This document shows positions 26,659-40,433 of a stretch of 64,000 nt of DNA, piece by piece. The notes under the pieces were generated by a model. It was not told the DNA's origin, made no database searches, and saw nothing but the letters and a program-made list of their open reading frames with translations. The stretch comes from Pogostemon cablin (lineage: Eukaryota; Streptophyta; Magnoliopsida; Lamiales; Lamiaceae): contig JAHCLQ010000853.1 of the NCBI GenBank assembly GCA_023678885.1, positions 1-64,000 on the forward strand, given 5' to 3'. Position 1 is the stretch's first letter. Every line of letters starts with the position of its first letter. A program made the position numbers and the translations under genes.

Positions 26659-29600
26659 ATGATGAAGAAAATGAGTATCACGATGAAGGAAACGATCATT
26701 AAGATGATGGAAATGAGCATCATTATGAAGGAAATGACCAAAATGATAAAGGAAATGATCATCATGATGAAGGAAATGCGCATCATGATAAAGGAATTGA
26801 GCATCATGATGAAGGAAATATGCATCATGATGAAGGAAATGAGCATCATGATAAAGGAAATATGCATCAAGACTAAGGAAATGAGCATCATGATAAAGGA
26901 AACGATAATCAAGACGACTGAAATGAGCATCATGATGAAGGAGATGACCATAATGATGTAGGAAATAATCATCATGATGAAGGAATAGGCATCATGATGA
27001 AGGAAATACACATCATGACGAAGGAAATGAGCATCGTGATGAAAGGAAAGTGCATCATGATGAAGAAAATATGCATCGTGATAGTAAATATGCATCCGAT
27101 GAAGGAAATGAACATCATAGTGAAGAAAATGAGCATCATAATGAAGAAAGTATGCATCATGATGAAGGAAATATGCATCAATATGAAGGAAATGAGCACC
27201 ATGTTGCAGGAAATAGGCATCATGATGAAGGAAACATGTATCATGACGAAGAAAATATGCATCATGACGATAGATTTATCCATCATGATGATGGAAATGA
27301 GCATCATGATGAAGAAAACAAGAATCATCATCAAGGAAATGAGCCTCGTGATGTAGGAAATAAGCATTATGATGAAGGAAATATGGATCATGACGAAAGA
27401 AATGTCCATAAAGATGTAGGAAATATGCATCATGATGAAGGAAATGAGCATCATGATAATGGAAATGAGCATCATGATGAAGGAAATACGCATAATGATG
27501 AAAGAAATGACTTTAAAGATGTAGGAAATATGCATCATGATGAAGGAAATTAGCATCATGATGTAGAAAATAAGCATCTTGATAAAGGAAATACGCATCA
27601 TGATAAAGGAAATAAGAATCATGATGTAGGAAATGAGCATCATGATGAAGGAAATATACATCATGATCAATGAAATGAGCATCATGATGATTTAAATGAA
27701 TATCATGATGTGGGAAGTGAATATCATGATGAAGGAAATAAGCATCATTATGATGGAAATGATTAAATGAGCATTATAATGTAGGAAATAGGCATCGTGA
27801 TGAAGGAAACATGCGTCATGATGAAGGATATGAGCCTCATGATGAATGAAATATGCATCATGATGAAGGAAATGAGCATCACGATGATGGAAATGAACAT
27901 CATGATTAAGGAAATATGAATTATGATGAAGGAAATGAGCATCATAATGAAGGAAATGTTCATTAAGATGACGGAAATGAGCATCTTGATGAAGGAAATA
28001 TGCATCATGATTTAGGAAATGAGCATCATGATGAAAGAAATATGCATCATGATTAATTAAATAAGCATCAAGATGAAGGAAACGATCATTAAAATGATGG
28101 AAATGAGCATCATGATGTAGGAAATACGCATCATGATGATGGAAATGAGCTTCATGATGAGGTCATTCAGCATCAAGACGAAGGAAATATGCATCATAAT
28201 GTAGGAAATGTGCATCACGATGAAGGAAATATGCGTCATGATGAATGAATTGAGCATTGTGATGTAGGAAATTAGCATCATGATGAAGAAAACATGTATC
28301 ATGACGAAGGAAATGAGCCTCATGAAGAAGGAAATGAGCATAATGATGAAAGAAATGAGCATAATGACGTAGGAAATGACCAACATGATGAATTAAATAG
28401 GCATCATGATGAAGGAAATTAGCATCATGATGTAGGAAATGAGCATCATTACATAGGAAATGAGCGTCATGATGCAGGAAATGCGCATCATGCTGATGGA
28501 AATGTGCATCATGATGAAGGAAATGAGCATTATGATGAAGAATTGCATTATGATAAAGTCATTCAGCATCGAGACGAAGGACATATGCATCATGATGTTG
28601 GAAGAGCATCACGATGAAAGAAATATGTATCATAATGAAGGAAGTGAGCATCATGATGAAGGAAATCTGCATAATGATTAATGAAATGAGCATCATGATA
28701 AAGGAGAGCATCATGATGATGGTACTAAGCATCATGATGAAGGAAATGAGTATCACGATGAAGAAAACGATAATCAAGATGATGCAAATGAGCAACATCA
28801 TGAAGAAAAAATATGAATTATGATGTAGGAAAAGAGCATCGTGATGAAGGAATATGCATCATGATGTAGGAAAGAGAGTCACGATTAAGGAAATATGCAT
28901 TATAATGAAGGAAATGAGCGTCATGATGAAGAAAATATGCATCACGATAAAGGAAAACGAGCATCATGATAAAGGAGAGCATCGTGATGATGGAAATAAC
29001 ATCATGATGTAGGAAATATGTATCATGATGAAGGAAATGAGCATCCCAATGAAGGAAACCATTATAAAGATGATTGAAATGAGCATCATGCAAAAATTTG
29101 TATAATGATGAAGGAAATGATCATAATGATGAAGCAAAATGAGCATCATGATGATGGAAATAAGAATCATGATATAGGAAATTTGCATCATGATGAAGAA
29201 AATGAGTATCACGATGAAGGAAACGATCATTAAGATGATGGAAATGAGCATCATTATGAAGGAAATGACCAAAATGATAAAGGAAATGATCATCACGATG
29301 AAGGAAATGTGCATCATGATAAAGGAATTGAGCATCATGATGAAAGAAATATGCATCATGACGAAAGAAATGTCCATAAAGATGTAGGAAATATGCATCA
29401 TGATGAAGGAAATGAGCATCATGATAATGGAAATGAGCATAATGATGAAGGAAATACGCATAATGATGAAAGAAATGACTTTAAAGATGTAGGAAATATG
29501 CATCATGATGAAGGAAATTAGCATCATGATGTAGAAAATAAGCATCTTGATAAAGGAAATACGCATCATTATAAAGGAAATAAGAATCATGATGAAGGAA

Positions 29601-31261
29601 ATATGCATCATGATAAAGGAATAGATTATCATGATGAAGGAAACGATTAATAAGATGATGGAAATGAGCATCGTGATTGAAGAAATATGCATCATGATGT
29701 AGGAAATGAGCATCATGATGAAGGAAATATACATCATGATCAATGAAATGAGCATCATGATGATTTAAATGAATATCATGATGTGGGAAGTGAATATCAT
29801 GATGAAGGAAATAAGCATCATTATGATGGAAATGATTAAATGAGCATTATAATGTAGGAAATAGGCATCGTGATGAAGGAAACATGCGTCATGATGAAGG
29901 AAATGAGCCTCATGATGAATGAAATATGCATCATGATGAAGGAAATGAGCATCACGATGATGGAAATGAACATCATGATTAAGGAAATATGCATTATGAT
30001 GAAGGAAATGAGCATCATAATGAAGGAAATGTTCATTAAGATGACGGAAATGAGCATCTTGATGAAGGAAATATGCATCATGATTTAGGAAATGAGCATC
30101 ATGATGAAAGAAATATGCATCATGATTAATTAAATAAGCATCAAGATGAAGGAAACGATCATTAAAATGATGGAAATGGGCATCATGATGTATGAAATAC
30201 GCATCATGATGATGGAAATGAGCTTCATGATGAGGTCATTCAGCATCAAGACGAAGGAAATATGCATCATAATGTAGGAAATGTGCATCACGATGAAGGA
30301 AATATGCGTCATGATGAATGAAATGAGCATTGTGATGTAGGAAATTAGCATCATGATGAAGGAAACATGCATCATGACGAAGGAAATGAGCCTCATGAAG
30401 AAGGAAATGAGCATAATGATGAAAGAAATGAGCATAATGACGTAAGAAATGACCAACATGATGAATTAAATATGCATTATGATGAAGGAAATTAGCATCA
30501 TGATGTAGGAAATGAGCATCATTACATAGGAAATGAGCATCATGATGCAGGAAATGCGCATCATGCTGATGGAAATGTGCATCATGATGAAGGAAATGAG
30601 CATTATGATGAGAATTGCATCATGATATAGTCATTCAGCATCGAGACGAAGGACATATGCATCATGATGTTGGAAGAGCATCATGATGAAAGAAATATGT
30701 ATCATAATGAAGGAAGTGAGCATCATGATGAAGGAAATCTGCATAATGATTAATGAAATGAGCATCATGATAAAGGAGAGCATCATGATGATGGTACTAA
30801 GCATCATGATGAAGGAAATGAGTATCACGATGAAGAAAACGATAATCAAGATGATGGAAATGAGCAACATCATGAAGAAAAAATATGAATTATGATGTAG
30901 GAAAAGAGCATCGCGATGAAGGAATATGCATCATGATGTAGGAAAGAGAGTCACGATTAAGGAAATATGCATTATAATGAAGGAAATGAGCGTCATGATG
31001 AAGAAAATATGCATCACGATAAAGGAAAACGAGCATCATGATAAAGGAGAGCATCGTGATGATGGAAATAAGCATCATGATTTAGGAAATATGCATCATG
31101 ATGAAGGAAATGAGCATCACAATGAAGGAAACCATTATAAAGATGATTGAAATGAGCATCATGAGAAAATTTTTATAATGATGAAGGAAATGATCATAAT
31201 GATGAAGGAAATGAGCATCATGATGATGGAAATAAGAATCATGATATAGGAAATTTGCATC
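26659..31261 (+). repeat. HOR copy 3 (4,603 bp)
   Basis: Third copy, one base shorter than copies 1 and 2. The missing base is at about 30611, where GATGATGAGAATTGC replaces GATGATGAAGAATTGC. Otherwise nearly identical to copy 2. Confidence 0.9.
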
Positions 31262-32588
31262 ATGATGAAGAAAATGAGTATCACGATGAAGGAAACGATC
31301 ATTAAGATGATGGAAATGAGCATCATTATGAAGGAAATGACCAAAATGATAAAGGAAATGATCATCATGATGAAGGAAATGCGCATCATGATAAAGGAAT
31401 TGAGCATCATGATGAAGGAAATATGCATCATGATGAAGGAAATGAGCATCATGATAAAGGAAATATGCATCAAGACTAAGGAAATGAGCATCATGATAAA
31501 GGAAACGATAATCAAGACGACTGAAATGAGCATCATGATGAAGGAGATGACCATAATGATGTAGGAAATAATCATCATGATGAAGGAATAGGCATCATGA
31601 TGAAGGAAATACACATCATGACGAAGGAAATGAGCATCGTGATGAAAGGAAAGTGCATCATGATGAAGAAAATATGCATCGTGATAGTAAATATGCATCC
31701 GATGAAGGAAATGAGCATCATAGTGAAGAAAATGAGCATCATAATGAAGAAAGTATGCATCATGATGAAGGAAATATGCATCAATATGAAGGAAATGAGC
31801 ACCATGTTGCAGGAAATAGGCATCATGATGAAGGAAATACGCATAATGATGAAAGAAATGACTTTAAAGATGTAGGAAATATGCATCATGATGAAGGAAA
31901 TTAGCATCATGATGTAGAAAATAAGCATCTTGATAAAGGAAATACGCATCATGATAAAGGAAATAAGAATCATGATGTAGGAAATGAGCATCATGATGAA
32001 GGAAATATACATCATGATCAATGAAATGAGCATCATGATGATTTAAATGAATATCATGAAGTGGGAAGTGAATATCATGATGAAGGAAATAAGCATCATT
32101 ATGATGGAAATGATTAAATGAGCATTATAATGTAGGAAATAGGCATCGTGATGAAGGAAACATGCATCATGATGAAGGAAATGAGCCTCATGATGAATGA
32201 AATATGCATCATGATGAAGGAAATGAGCATCACGATGATGGAAATGAACATCTTGATTAAGGAAATATGAATTATGATGAAGGAAATGAGCATCATAATG
32301 AAGGAAATGTTCATTAAGATGACGGAAATGAGCATCTTGATTAAGGAAATATGCATCATGATTTAGGAAATGAGCATCATGATGAAATAAATATGCATCA
32401 TGATTAATTAAATAAGCATCAAGATGAAGGAAACGATCATTAAAATGATGGAAATGAGCATCATGATGTAGGAAATACGCATCATGATGATGGAAATGAG
32501 CTTCATGATGAGGTCATTCTGCATCAAGACGAAGGAAATATGCATCATAATGTAGGAAATGTGCATCACGATGAAGGAAATATGCGTC
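31262..32588 (+). repeat. HOR copy 4, partial, with a 12-unit deletion
   Basis: Fourth, incomplete copy. At about 31838 it lacks 252 bp relative to copy 3, exactly twelve 21-bp units: the offset between matching markers drops from 4,603 to 4,351. It then merges into the right copy of the 2.06-kb duplication at 32589. Confidence 0.85.
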
Positions 32589-34651
32589 ATCATCAAGGAA
32601 ATGAGCCTCGTGATGTAGGAAATAAGCATCATGATGAAGGAAATATGGATCATGATGAAAGAAATGTCCATAAAGATGTAGGAAATATGCATCATGATGA
32701 AGGAAATTAGCATCATGATAATGTAAATGAGCAGCATGATGAAGGAAATACACATCATGATGAAAGAAATGACTTTAAAGATGTAGGAAATATGCATCAT
32801 GATTAAGGAAATTAGCATCAAGATGTAGAAAATGAGCATCTTGATAAAGGAAATAAGAATCATGATGAAGGAAATATGCATCATGATAAGGGAATAGAGT
32901 ATCGTGATGAAGGAAACGATTAATAAGATGATTGAAATGAGCATCGTGATTGAAGAAATATGCATCATGATGTTGGAAATGAGCATCATGATGAAGGAAA
33001 TATACATCATGATCAATGAAATGAGCATCATAATGATTTAAATGAACATCATGATGTAGGAAGTGAATATCATGATGAAGGAAATAAGCATCATTATGAT
33101 GGAAATGATTATCATGTTGAAGGAAATATGCATCATAATGAAGGAAATGAGCATAATAATGTAGGAAATAGGCATCGTGATGAAGGAAACTTGCGTCATG
33201 ATGAAGGAAATGAGCCTCATGATGAATGAATATATGCATCATGATGAAGAAAATGAGCATCACGATGATGGAATTGAACATCATGATTAAGGAAATATGC
33301 AATATGATGAAGGAAATGAGCATCCTAATGAAGGAAATGTTCATTAAGATGACTGAAATGAGCATCTTGATGAAGGAAATATGCATCATGATTTAGGGAA
33401 TGAGCATCATGATCGAAGAAATATGCATCATGATTAATTAAATGAGCATCAAGATGAAGGAAACGATCATTAAAATGATGGAAATGAGCATCATGATGTA
33501 GGAAATACGCATCATGATGATGGAAATGAGCCTCATGATGAGGTCATTCAGCATCGAGACAAAGAAAACATGCATCATAATGTAGGAAATGTGCATCACG
33601 ATGAAGGAAATATGTGTCATGATGAATGAAATGGGCATTGTGATGTAGGAAATTAGCATCATGATGAAGGAAACATGCATCATGACGAAGGAAATGAGCC
33701 TCATGATGAAGGAAATGAGCATAATGATGAAGGAAATGAGCATAATGACGTAGGAAATGACCAACATGATGAATTAAATATGCATCATGATGAAGGAAAT
33801 TAACATCATGATGTAGGAAATGAGCATCATTACATAGGAAATGAGCGTCATGATGCAGAAAATGCGCATCATGCTGATGGAAATGTGCATCATAATGAAG
33901 GAAATGAGCATTATCATGAAGAATTGCATCATGATAAAGTCATTCAGCATCGAGACGAAGGACATATGTATCTTGATGTTGGAAGAGCATCATGATGAAA
34001 GAAATATGTATCATAATGAAGGAAGTGAGCATCATGATGAAGGAAATCTACATAATGATTAATGAAATGAGCATCATGATAAAGGAGAACATCATGATGA
34101 TGGTACTAAGCATCATGATGAAGGAAATGAGTATCACGATGAAGAAAACGATAATCAAGATGATGGAAATGTGCAACATCATGAAGAAAATATGAATTAC
34201 GATGTAGGAAAAGAGCATCATGATGAGAGAATATGCATCATGATGTAGGAAATGAGCATCTTGATGAAGGAAATACGCATCATGATAAAGGAAATAAGAA
34301 TCATGATGAAGGAAATATGCATCATGATAAAGGAATAGAGTATCATGATGAAGGAAACGATTAATAAGATGATGGAAATGAGCATCGTGATTGAAGAAAT
34401 ATGCATCATGATGTAGGAAATGACCATCATGATGAAGGAAATATACATCGTGATCAATGAAATGAGCATCATGATGATTTAAATGAAAATCATGATGTAG
34501 GAAGTGAGCATCATGATGAAGGAAATCTGCATAATGATTAATGAAATGAGCATCATGATAAAGGAGAGCATCATGATGATGGTACTAAGCATCATGATGA
34601 AGGAAATGAGTATCTCGATGAAGAAAACGATAATCAAGATGATGGGAATGA
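32589..34651 (+). repeat. 2.06-kb satellite block, right copy of a duplication
   Basis: Partner of 15341-17403 at a fixed offset of 17,248 bp. The two copies differ by scattered substitutions. After 34651 the sequences diverge. Confidence 0.85.
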
Positions 34652-37600
34652 GCAACATCATGAAGAAAATATGAATTACGATGTAGGATAAGAGCATCAT
34701 GATGAAGGAATATGCATCATGATATAGGAAAGAGAGTCATAATTAAGGAAATATGCATTATAATGAAGGAAATGAGCGTCATGATGAAGAAAATATACAT
34801 CACGATAAAGGAAAACGAGCATCATGATAAAGGAGAGCATCGTGATGATGGAAATAAGCATCATGATGTAGGAAATATGCATCATGATGAAGGAAATGAG
34901 CATCACAATGAAGGAAACCATTATCAAGATGATTGAAATGAGCATCATGAGAAAATTTGTATAATGATGAAGGAAATGGTCATAATGATGAAGGAAATGA
35001 GCATCATGATGATGGAAATAAGAATCATCATGATGAAGGAATAGGCATCATGATGAAGGAAATACGCATCATGACGAAGGAAATGATCATCGTGATGAAG
35101 GGAAAGTGCATCATGATGAAGAAAATATGCATCGCGATAGTAAATATGTATCAAGATGAAGTAAATGTGCATCCGATGAAGGAAATGAGCATCATAGTGA
35201 AGAAAATGAGCATCATGATGAAGAAAGTATGCATCATGAAGAAGGAAATATCCATCATTATGAAAGAAATGAGCACCATGCTGTAGGAAATAGGCATTAT
35301 GATGAAGGAAACATGTATCATGATGAAGAAAATATGCATCATGACGATAGATTTATCCATCATGATGATGGAAATGAGCATCATGTTGAAGAAAACAATA
35401 ATCATCATCAAGGAAATGAGCCTCGTGATGTAGGAAATGAGCATCATGATGAAGGAAATATGAATCATGATGAAAGAAATGTCCATAAAGATGTAGGAAA
35501 TATGCATCATGATGAAGGAAATTAGCATCATGATAATGGAAATGAGCATCATGATGAAGGAAATACGCATCATGATGAAAGAAATGACATTAAAGATGTA
35601 GGAAATATGCATCATGATGAAGGAAATTAGCATCATGATGTAGGAAATGAGCATCTTAATGAAGGAAATAAGAATCATGATGAAGGAAATATGCATCATG
35701 ATGAAGGAAATTAGCATCATGATGAAGGAAATTAGCATCATGATGTAGGAAATGAGCATCTTGATGAAGGAAATATGCATCATGATAAAGGAAATAAGAA
35801 TCATGATGAAGGAAATATGCATCATGATAAAGGAATAGAGTATCATGATGAAGGAAACGATTAATAAGATGATGGAAATGAGCATCGTGATTGAAGAAAT
35901 ATGCATCATGATGTAGGAAATGAGCATCATGATGAAGGAAATATACATCATGATCAATGAAATGAGCATCATGATGATTTAAATGAACATCATGATGTAG
36001 GAAGTGAATATCGTGATGAAGGAAATAAGCATCATTATGATGGAAATGATTATCATGTTGAAGGAAATATGCATAATAATGAAGGAAATGAGCATAATAA
36101 TGTAGGAAATAGGCATCGTGATGAAGGAAACATGCATCATGATGAAGGAAATGAGCCTCATGATGAATGAAATATCCATCATGATGAAGGAAATGAGCAT
36201 CATGATGATGGAAATGAACATCATGATTAAGGAAATATGCATTATGATGAAGGAAATGAGCATCATAATGAAGGAAATGTTCATTAAGATGACGGAAATG
36301 AACATCTTGATGAAGGAAATATGCATCATTATTTAGGAAATGAGCATCATGATCAATAGAATATGCATCATGATTAAGTAAATGAGCATCAAGATGAAGG
36401 AAACGATCATTAAAATAATGGAAATGAGCATCGTGATGTAGAAAATACGCATCATGATGATGGAAATGAGCTTCATGATGAAGTCATTCAGCATCGAGAC
36501 GAAGGAAATATGCATCATAATGTAGGAAATGTGCATCATGATGAAGGAAATATGTGTTATGATGAATGAAATGAGCATTGTGATGTAGGAAATTAGCATC
36601 ATGATGAAGGAAACATGCATCATGACGAAGGAAATGAGCCTCATGATGAAGGAAATGAGCATAATGATAAAGGAAATGAGCATAAAGACATAGGAAATGA
36701 CCAACATGATGAATTAAATATGCATCATGATGAAGGAAATTAGCATCATGATGTAGTAAATGAGCATCATGACATAGGAAATGAGCGTCATGATGCAGAA
36801 AATGCGCATCATGCTGATGGAAATGTGCATCATGATGAAGGAAATGAGCATTATGATGAAGAATTGCATCATGATAAAGTCATTCAGCATCGAGACGAAG
36901 GACATATGCATTATGATGTTGGAAGAGCATCATGATGAAAGAAATATGTATCATAATGAAGGAAGTGAGCATCATGAGGAAGGAAGATTAATGAAATGAG
37001 CATCATAATAAAGGACAGCATCATGATAATGGTAGTATGCATAATGATGAAGGAAATGAGTTTCACGATGAAGAAAACGATAATCAAGATGATGGAAATG
37101 AGCAACAACATGAAGAAAATATGAATTATGATGTAGGAAAATAGCATCATGATGAAGGAATATGCATCATGATGTAGGAAAGAGAGTCATGATTAAGGAA
37201 ATATGCATTATAATGAAGGAAATGAGCGTCATGAAGAAGAAAATATGCATCACGTTAAAGGAAAACGAGCATCATGATAAAGGAGAGCATCATGATTATG
37301 GAAATAAGCATCATGATGTAGGAAATATAAATCATGATGAAGGAAATGAGCATCACGATGAAGGAAACCATTATCAAGATGATTGAAATGAGCATCATGA
37401 GAAAATTTGTATAATGATGAAGGAAATGAGAATCATGATGATGGAAATAAGAATCATGATATAGGAAATATGCATAATGATGAAGAAAATGAGTATCACG
37501 ATGAAGGAAACGATCATTAAGATGACGGAAATGAGCATCATTATGAAGGAAATGACCAAAATGATAAAGGAAATGATCATCATGATGGAGGAAATGCGCA

Positions 37601-37964
37601 TCGTGATAAAGGAATTGAGCATCATGATTAAGGAAATATGCATCATGATGAAGGACATGAGCATCATGATAAAGGAAATATGCATCAAGTCTAAGGAAAT
37701 GAGCATCATGATAAAGGAAACGATCATCAAGATGACTGAAATGAGCATCATGATGAAGGAGATGACCATAATGATGTAGGAAATAATCATCATGATGAAG
37801 GAATAGGCACATGATCAAGGAAATACACATCATGACGAAGGAAATGAGCATCGTGATGAAGGGAAAGTGCATCATGATGAAGAAAATATGCATCGCGATA
37901 GTAAATATGCATCAAGATGAAGTAAATATGCATCCGATGAAGGAAATGAGCATCATAGTGAAGA

Positions 37965-37978
37965 AAATGAGCTCATTT
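37965..37978. other. Satellite inversion junction 1 (head to head)
   Basis: Forward satellite flips to reverse at the perfect 14-bp palindrome AAATGAGCTCATTT. Left of it units read forward (GAAGAAAATGAG); right of it they read in reverse (CATTTCCGTCATC). Confidence 0.92.
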
Positions 37979-40427
37979 CCGTCATCTTAATGAACATTCC
38001 CTTCACCATGATGTGTATTTCCTTCATCATGATGCTCTTTCCATCATCGCGATGCTCATTTCCTTCATCATGATGCATGTTTCCTTTTTCATAAGGCTCA
38101 TTTCCTTCATCATGATGCATGTTTCATTCATCATGATTCTAATCTCCTACATCATGATACTCATTTCATTCATCATGATGCATATTTTCTTCATCATGAT
38201 GCTCATTTCCTACAACGTGAAGCATATTTCCTTCATCACGATGTTCATTTCCATCAACATGATGATCATTTACTTCATCATGACGATCATTTCTTTCTTC
38301 ATGATGCATATTTCCTTCATCATGATGCTCATTTCCTTCATCATGAGGTTCATTTCCATGATCATGATGCTTGTTTCCTTCATCATGATGCTCATTTCCT
38401 TCATCATGATGCTCATTTCCATCATGATGCATATAAATAATGTATTTCATTCATCACGGTTCTCATTTCCTTCATCATGATGTATATTCACTTCATAATG
38501 ATGCTCATTTCCTTCATTACAATGCTCATTTCCTCTATTATGATTCATATTTCCTTCATTATGATGCTCTCTATTGCATCATGATGCATATTTTTTACAT
38601 CATGATGCTCATTTCCTTCACCATAATGCTCATTTACTTCATCATGATGTATATTTTCTTCATCATGATATATGATTCCTTCATCATGATGCCTATTTAC
38701 TACATCATGTTGCTCATTTCATTCATCATGATGCATATTTCGTTCATATTTTCTTCATCATGATGCTCATTTCCTACATTATGATGCAAATTTCATTTAT
38801 CATGATGCATATTTACTTCATCATGTTGATCATTTCCTACATCATTATGGTCATTTCCTTCATCATGATGATCATTTCCTTCGTCATGATGCATATTTCC
38901 TTCGTGATGATGATCATTTCCTAAATCATGATGCATATTTCCTTCATCACGATGCTCATTTCCATCATTTTAATGAACATTTTCTTTATCATGTTGCTAA
39001 TTTCCTTCATCATGATGCATATTTTGTTCATCATGGTGCTCATTTCCATCATTGTGATACTAATTTCCTTCATCATGAGGCTCATTTCCTTCATCATGAT
39101 GCTAATTTCCTTCATCATGAGGCTCATTTCCTTCATCATGATGCATATTTCCTTCATCATAATGCTCTTCCTATGTCATGATGCATATTTCCTTCGTCTC
39201 GATGCTGAATGACTTCATCATGAACCTCATTTCCATCATCATGATGTGTATTTCCTTCATCACGATGCTCATTTCCATCATCTTAATGAACATTTCCTTT
39301 ATCATGTTGCTAATTTTCATCATCATGATGCATATTTCCTTCATCATGGTGCTCATTTCCATCATTGTGATACTAATTTCCTTAATCATGTTGCATATTT
39401 CCTTCATCATGAGGCTCATTTCCTTCATAATGATGGATATTTCCTTCATCATGATGCTAATTTCCTACATCACAATGCTCATTTCATTCATCATGACGCA
39501 TATTTCCTTCGTCATGTTGCACATTTCCTTCATCATGATGCATATTTCTTTCGTCTCGATGCTGAATGACTTCATCATGAAGCTCATTTCCATCACGTTG
39601 ATGCGTATTTCCTACATCATGACGCTCATTTCCATCATTTTAATGATCGTTTCCATCATCATGATGCTCATTTCATTGATCATGATGTATATTTCCTTCA
39701 TCATGATGCTCATTTCCATCATCTTATTAATCGTTTCCTTCATCATGATACTCCATTCCTTTATCATGATGAATATTTCCTTCATCATGATTCTTATTTC
39801 CTTTATCATGATGCGTATTTCCACCATCAAGATGCTCATTTCCTACATCATGATGCATATTTCCTACATCTTTAAAGTCATTTCTTTCATCATGATGCTT
39901 ATTTCCTTCATCATGAAGCTCATTTCCAATATCATGATGCTAATTTCCTTCATCATGATGCATATTTCATACATCTTTATGGACATTTCTTTCATCATGA
40001 TCCATATTTCCTTCATCATGATGCTTATTTCCTACATCATGAGGCTCATTTCTTTCATCATGATTCTTGTTATCTTCATCATGATGCTCATTTCCATCAT
40101 CATGATGAATAAATCTATAGTCATGATGCATATTTTCTTCATCATGATACATGTTTCCTTCATCATGATGCCTATTTCTTGCAGCATGGTGCTCATTTAC
40201 TTCATACTGATGCATTTTCCTTCATCATGATGCATACTTTCTTCATCATGATGCTCATTTCCTTCGCTATGATGCTCATTTCCTTCATCACGATGCATAT
40301 TTTCTTCATCATGATGCACTTTCCCTTCATCACGATGCTCATTTCCTTCGTCATGATGCGTATTTCCTTCATCATGATGGCTATTCCTTCATCATGAAGA
40401 TTACTTCCTACATCATTATGGTCATCA
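37972..40427 (-). repeat. 21-bp satellite, reverse orientation, block 1
   Basis: About 2.46 kb of satellite in reverse orientation (CATTTCCTTCATCATGATGC type). It has the same unit family and variant markers, including the reverse complement of the GTCATTCAGCATCGAGAC marker at 39206 and 39565. It is the left half of a 4.6-kb inverted unit that is duplicated to the right. Confidence 0.95.
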
Positions 40428-40433
40428 TGATGA
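40422..40433. other. Satellite inversion junction 2 (tail to tail)
   Basis: Orientation returns to forward at the perfect palindrome TCATCATGATGA. That is the palindrome present in ordinary units, so the breakpoint lies within the unit's own symmetric core. Confidence 0.9.

Larger units (their letters stand above)
10749..37971 (+). repeat. Main 21-bp satellite array, forward orientation
   Basis: About 27.2 kb of head-to-tail 21-bp units. Each unit is GATGAAGGAAAT followed by GAGCATCAT, or by ATGCATCAT in the alternating variant; further variants carry TAGG for AAGG, CACGATG, or AAAGG. The unit is purine-rich on this strand, has G well in excess of C, and contains the perfect palindrome CATCATGATG; the ATGCATCAT variant adds ATGCAT. 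Unit length is a multiple of three, so four of the six frames (repeating MMKEMSI, DEGNEHH, MMLISFI and DAHFLHH) stay open, which produces overlapping open frames on both strands. Overlap, strand symmetry, absence of any non-repeat domain and frequent interruption argue against protein coding. Longer-period structure is annotated separately. Confidence 0.97.
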
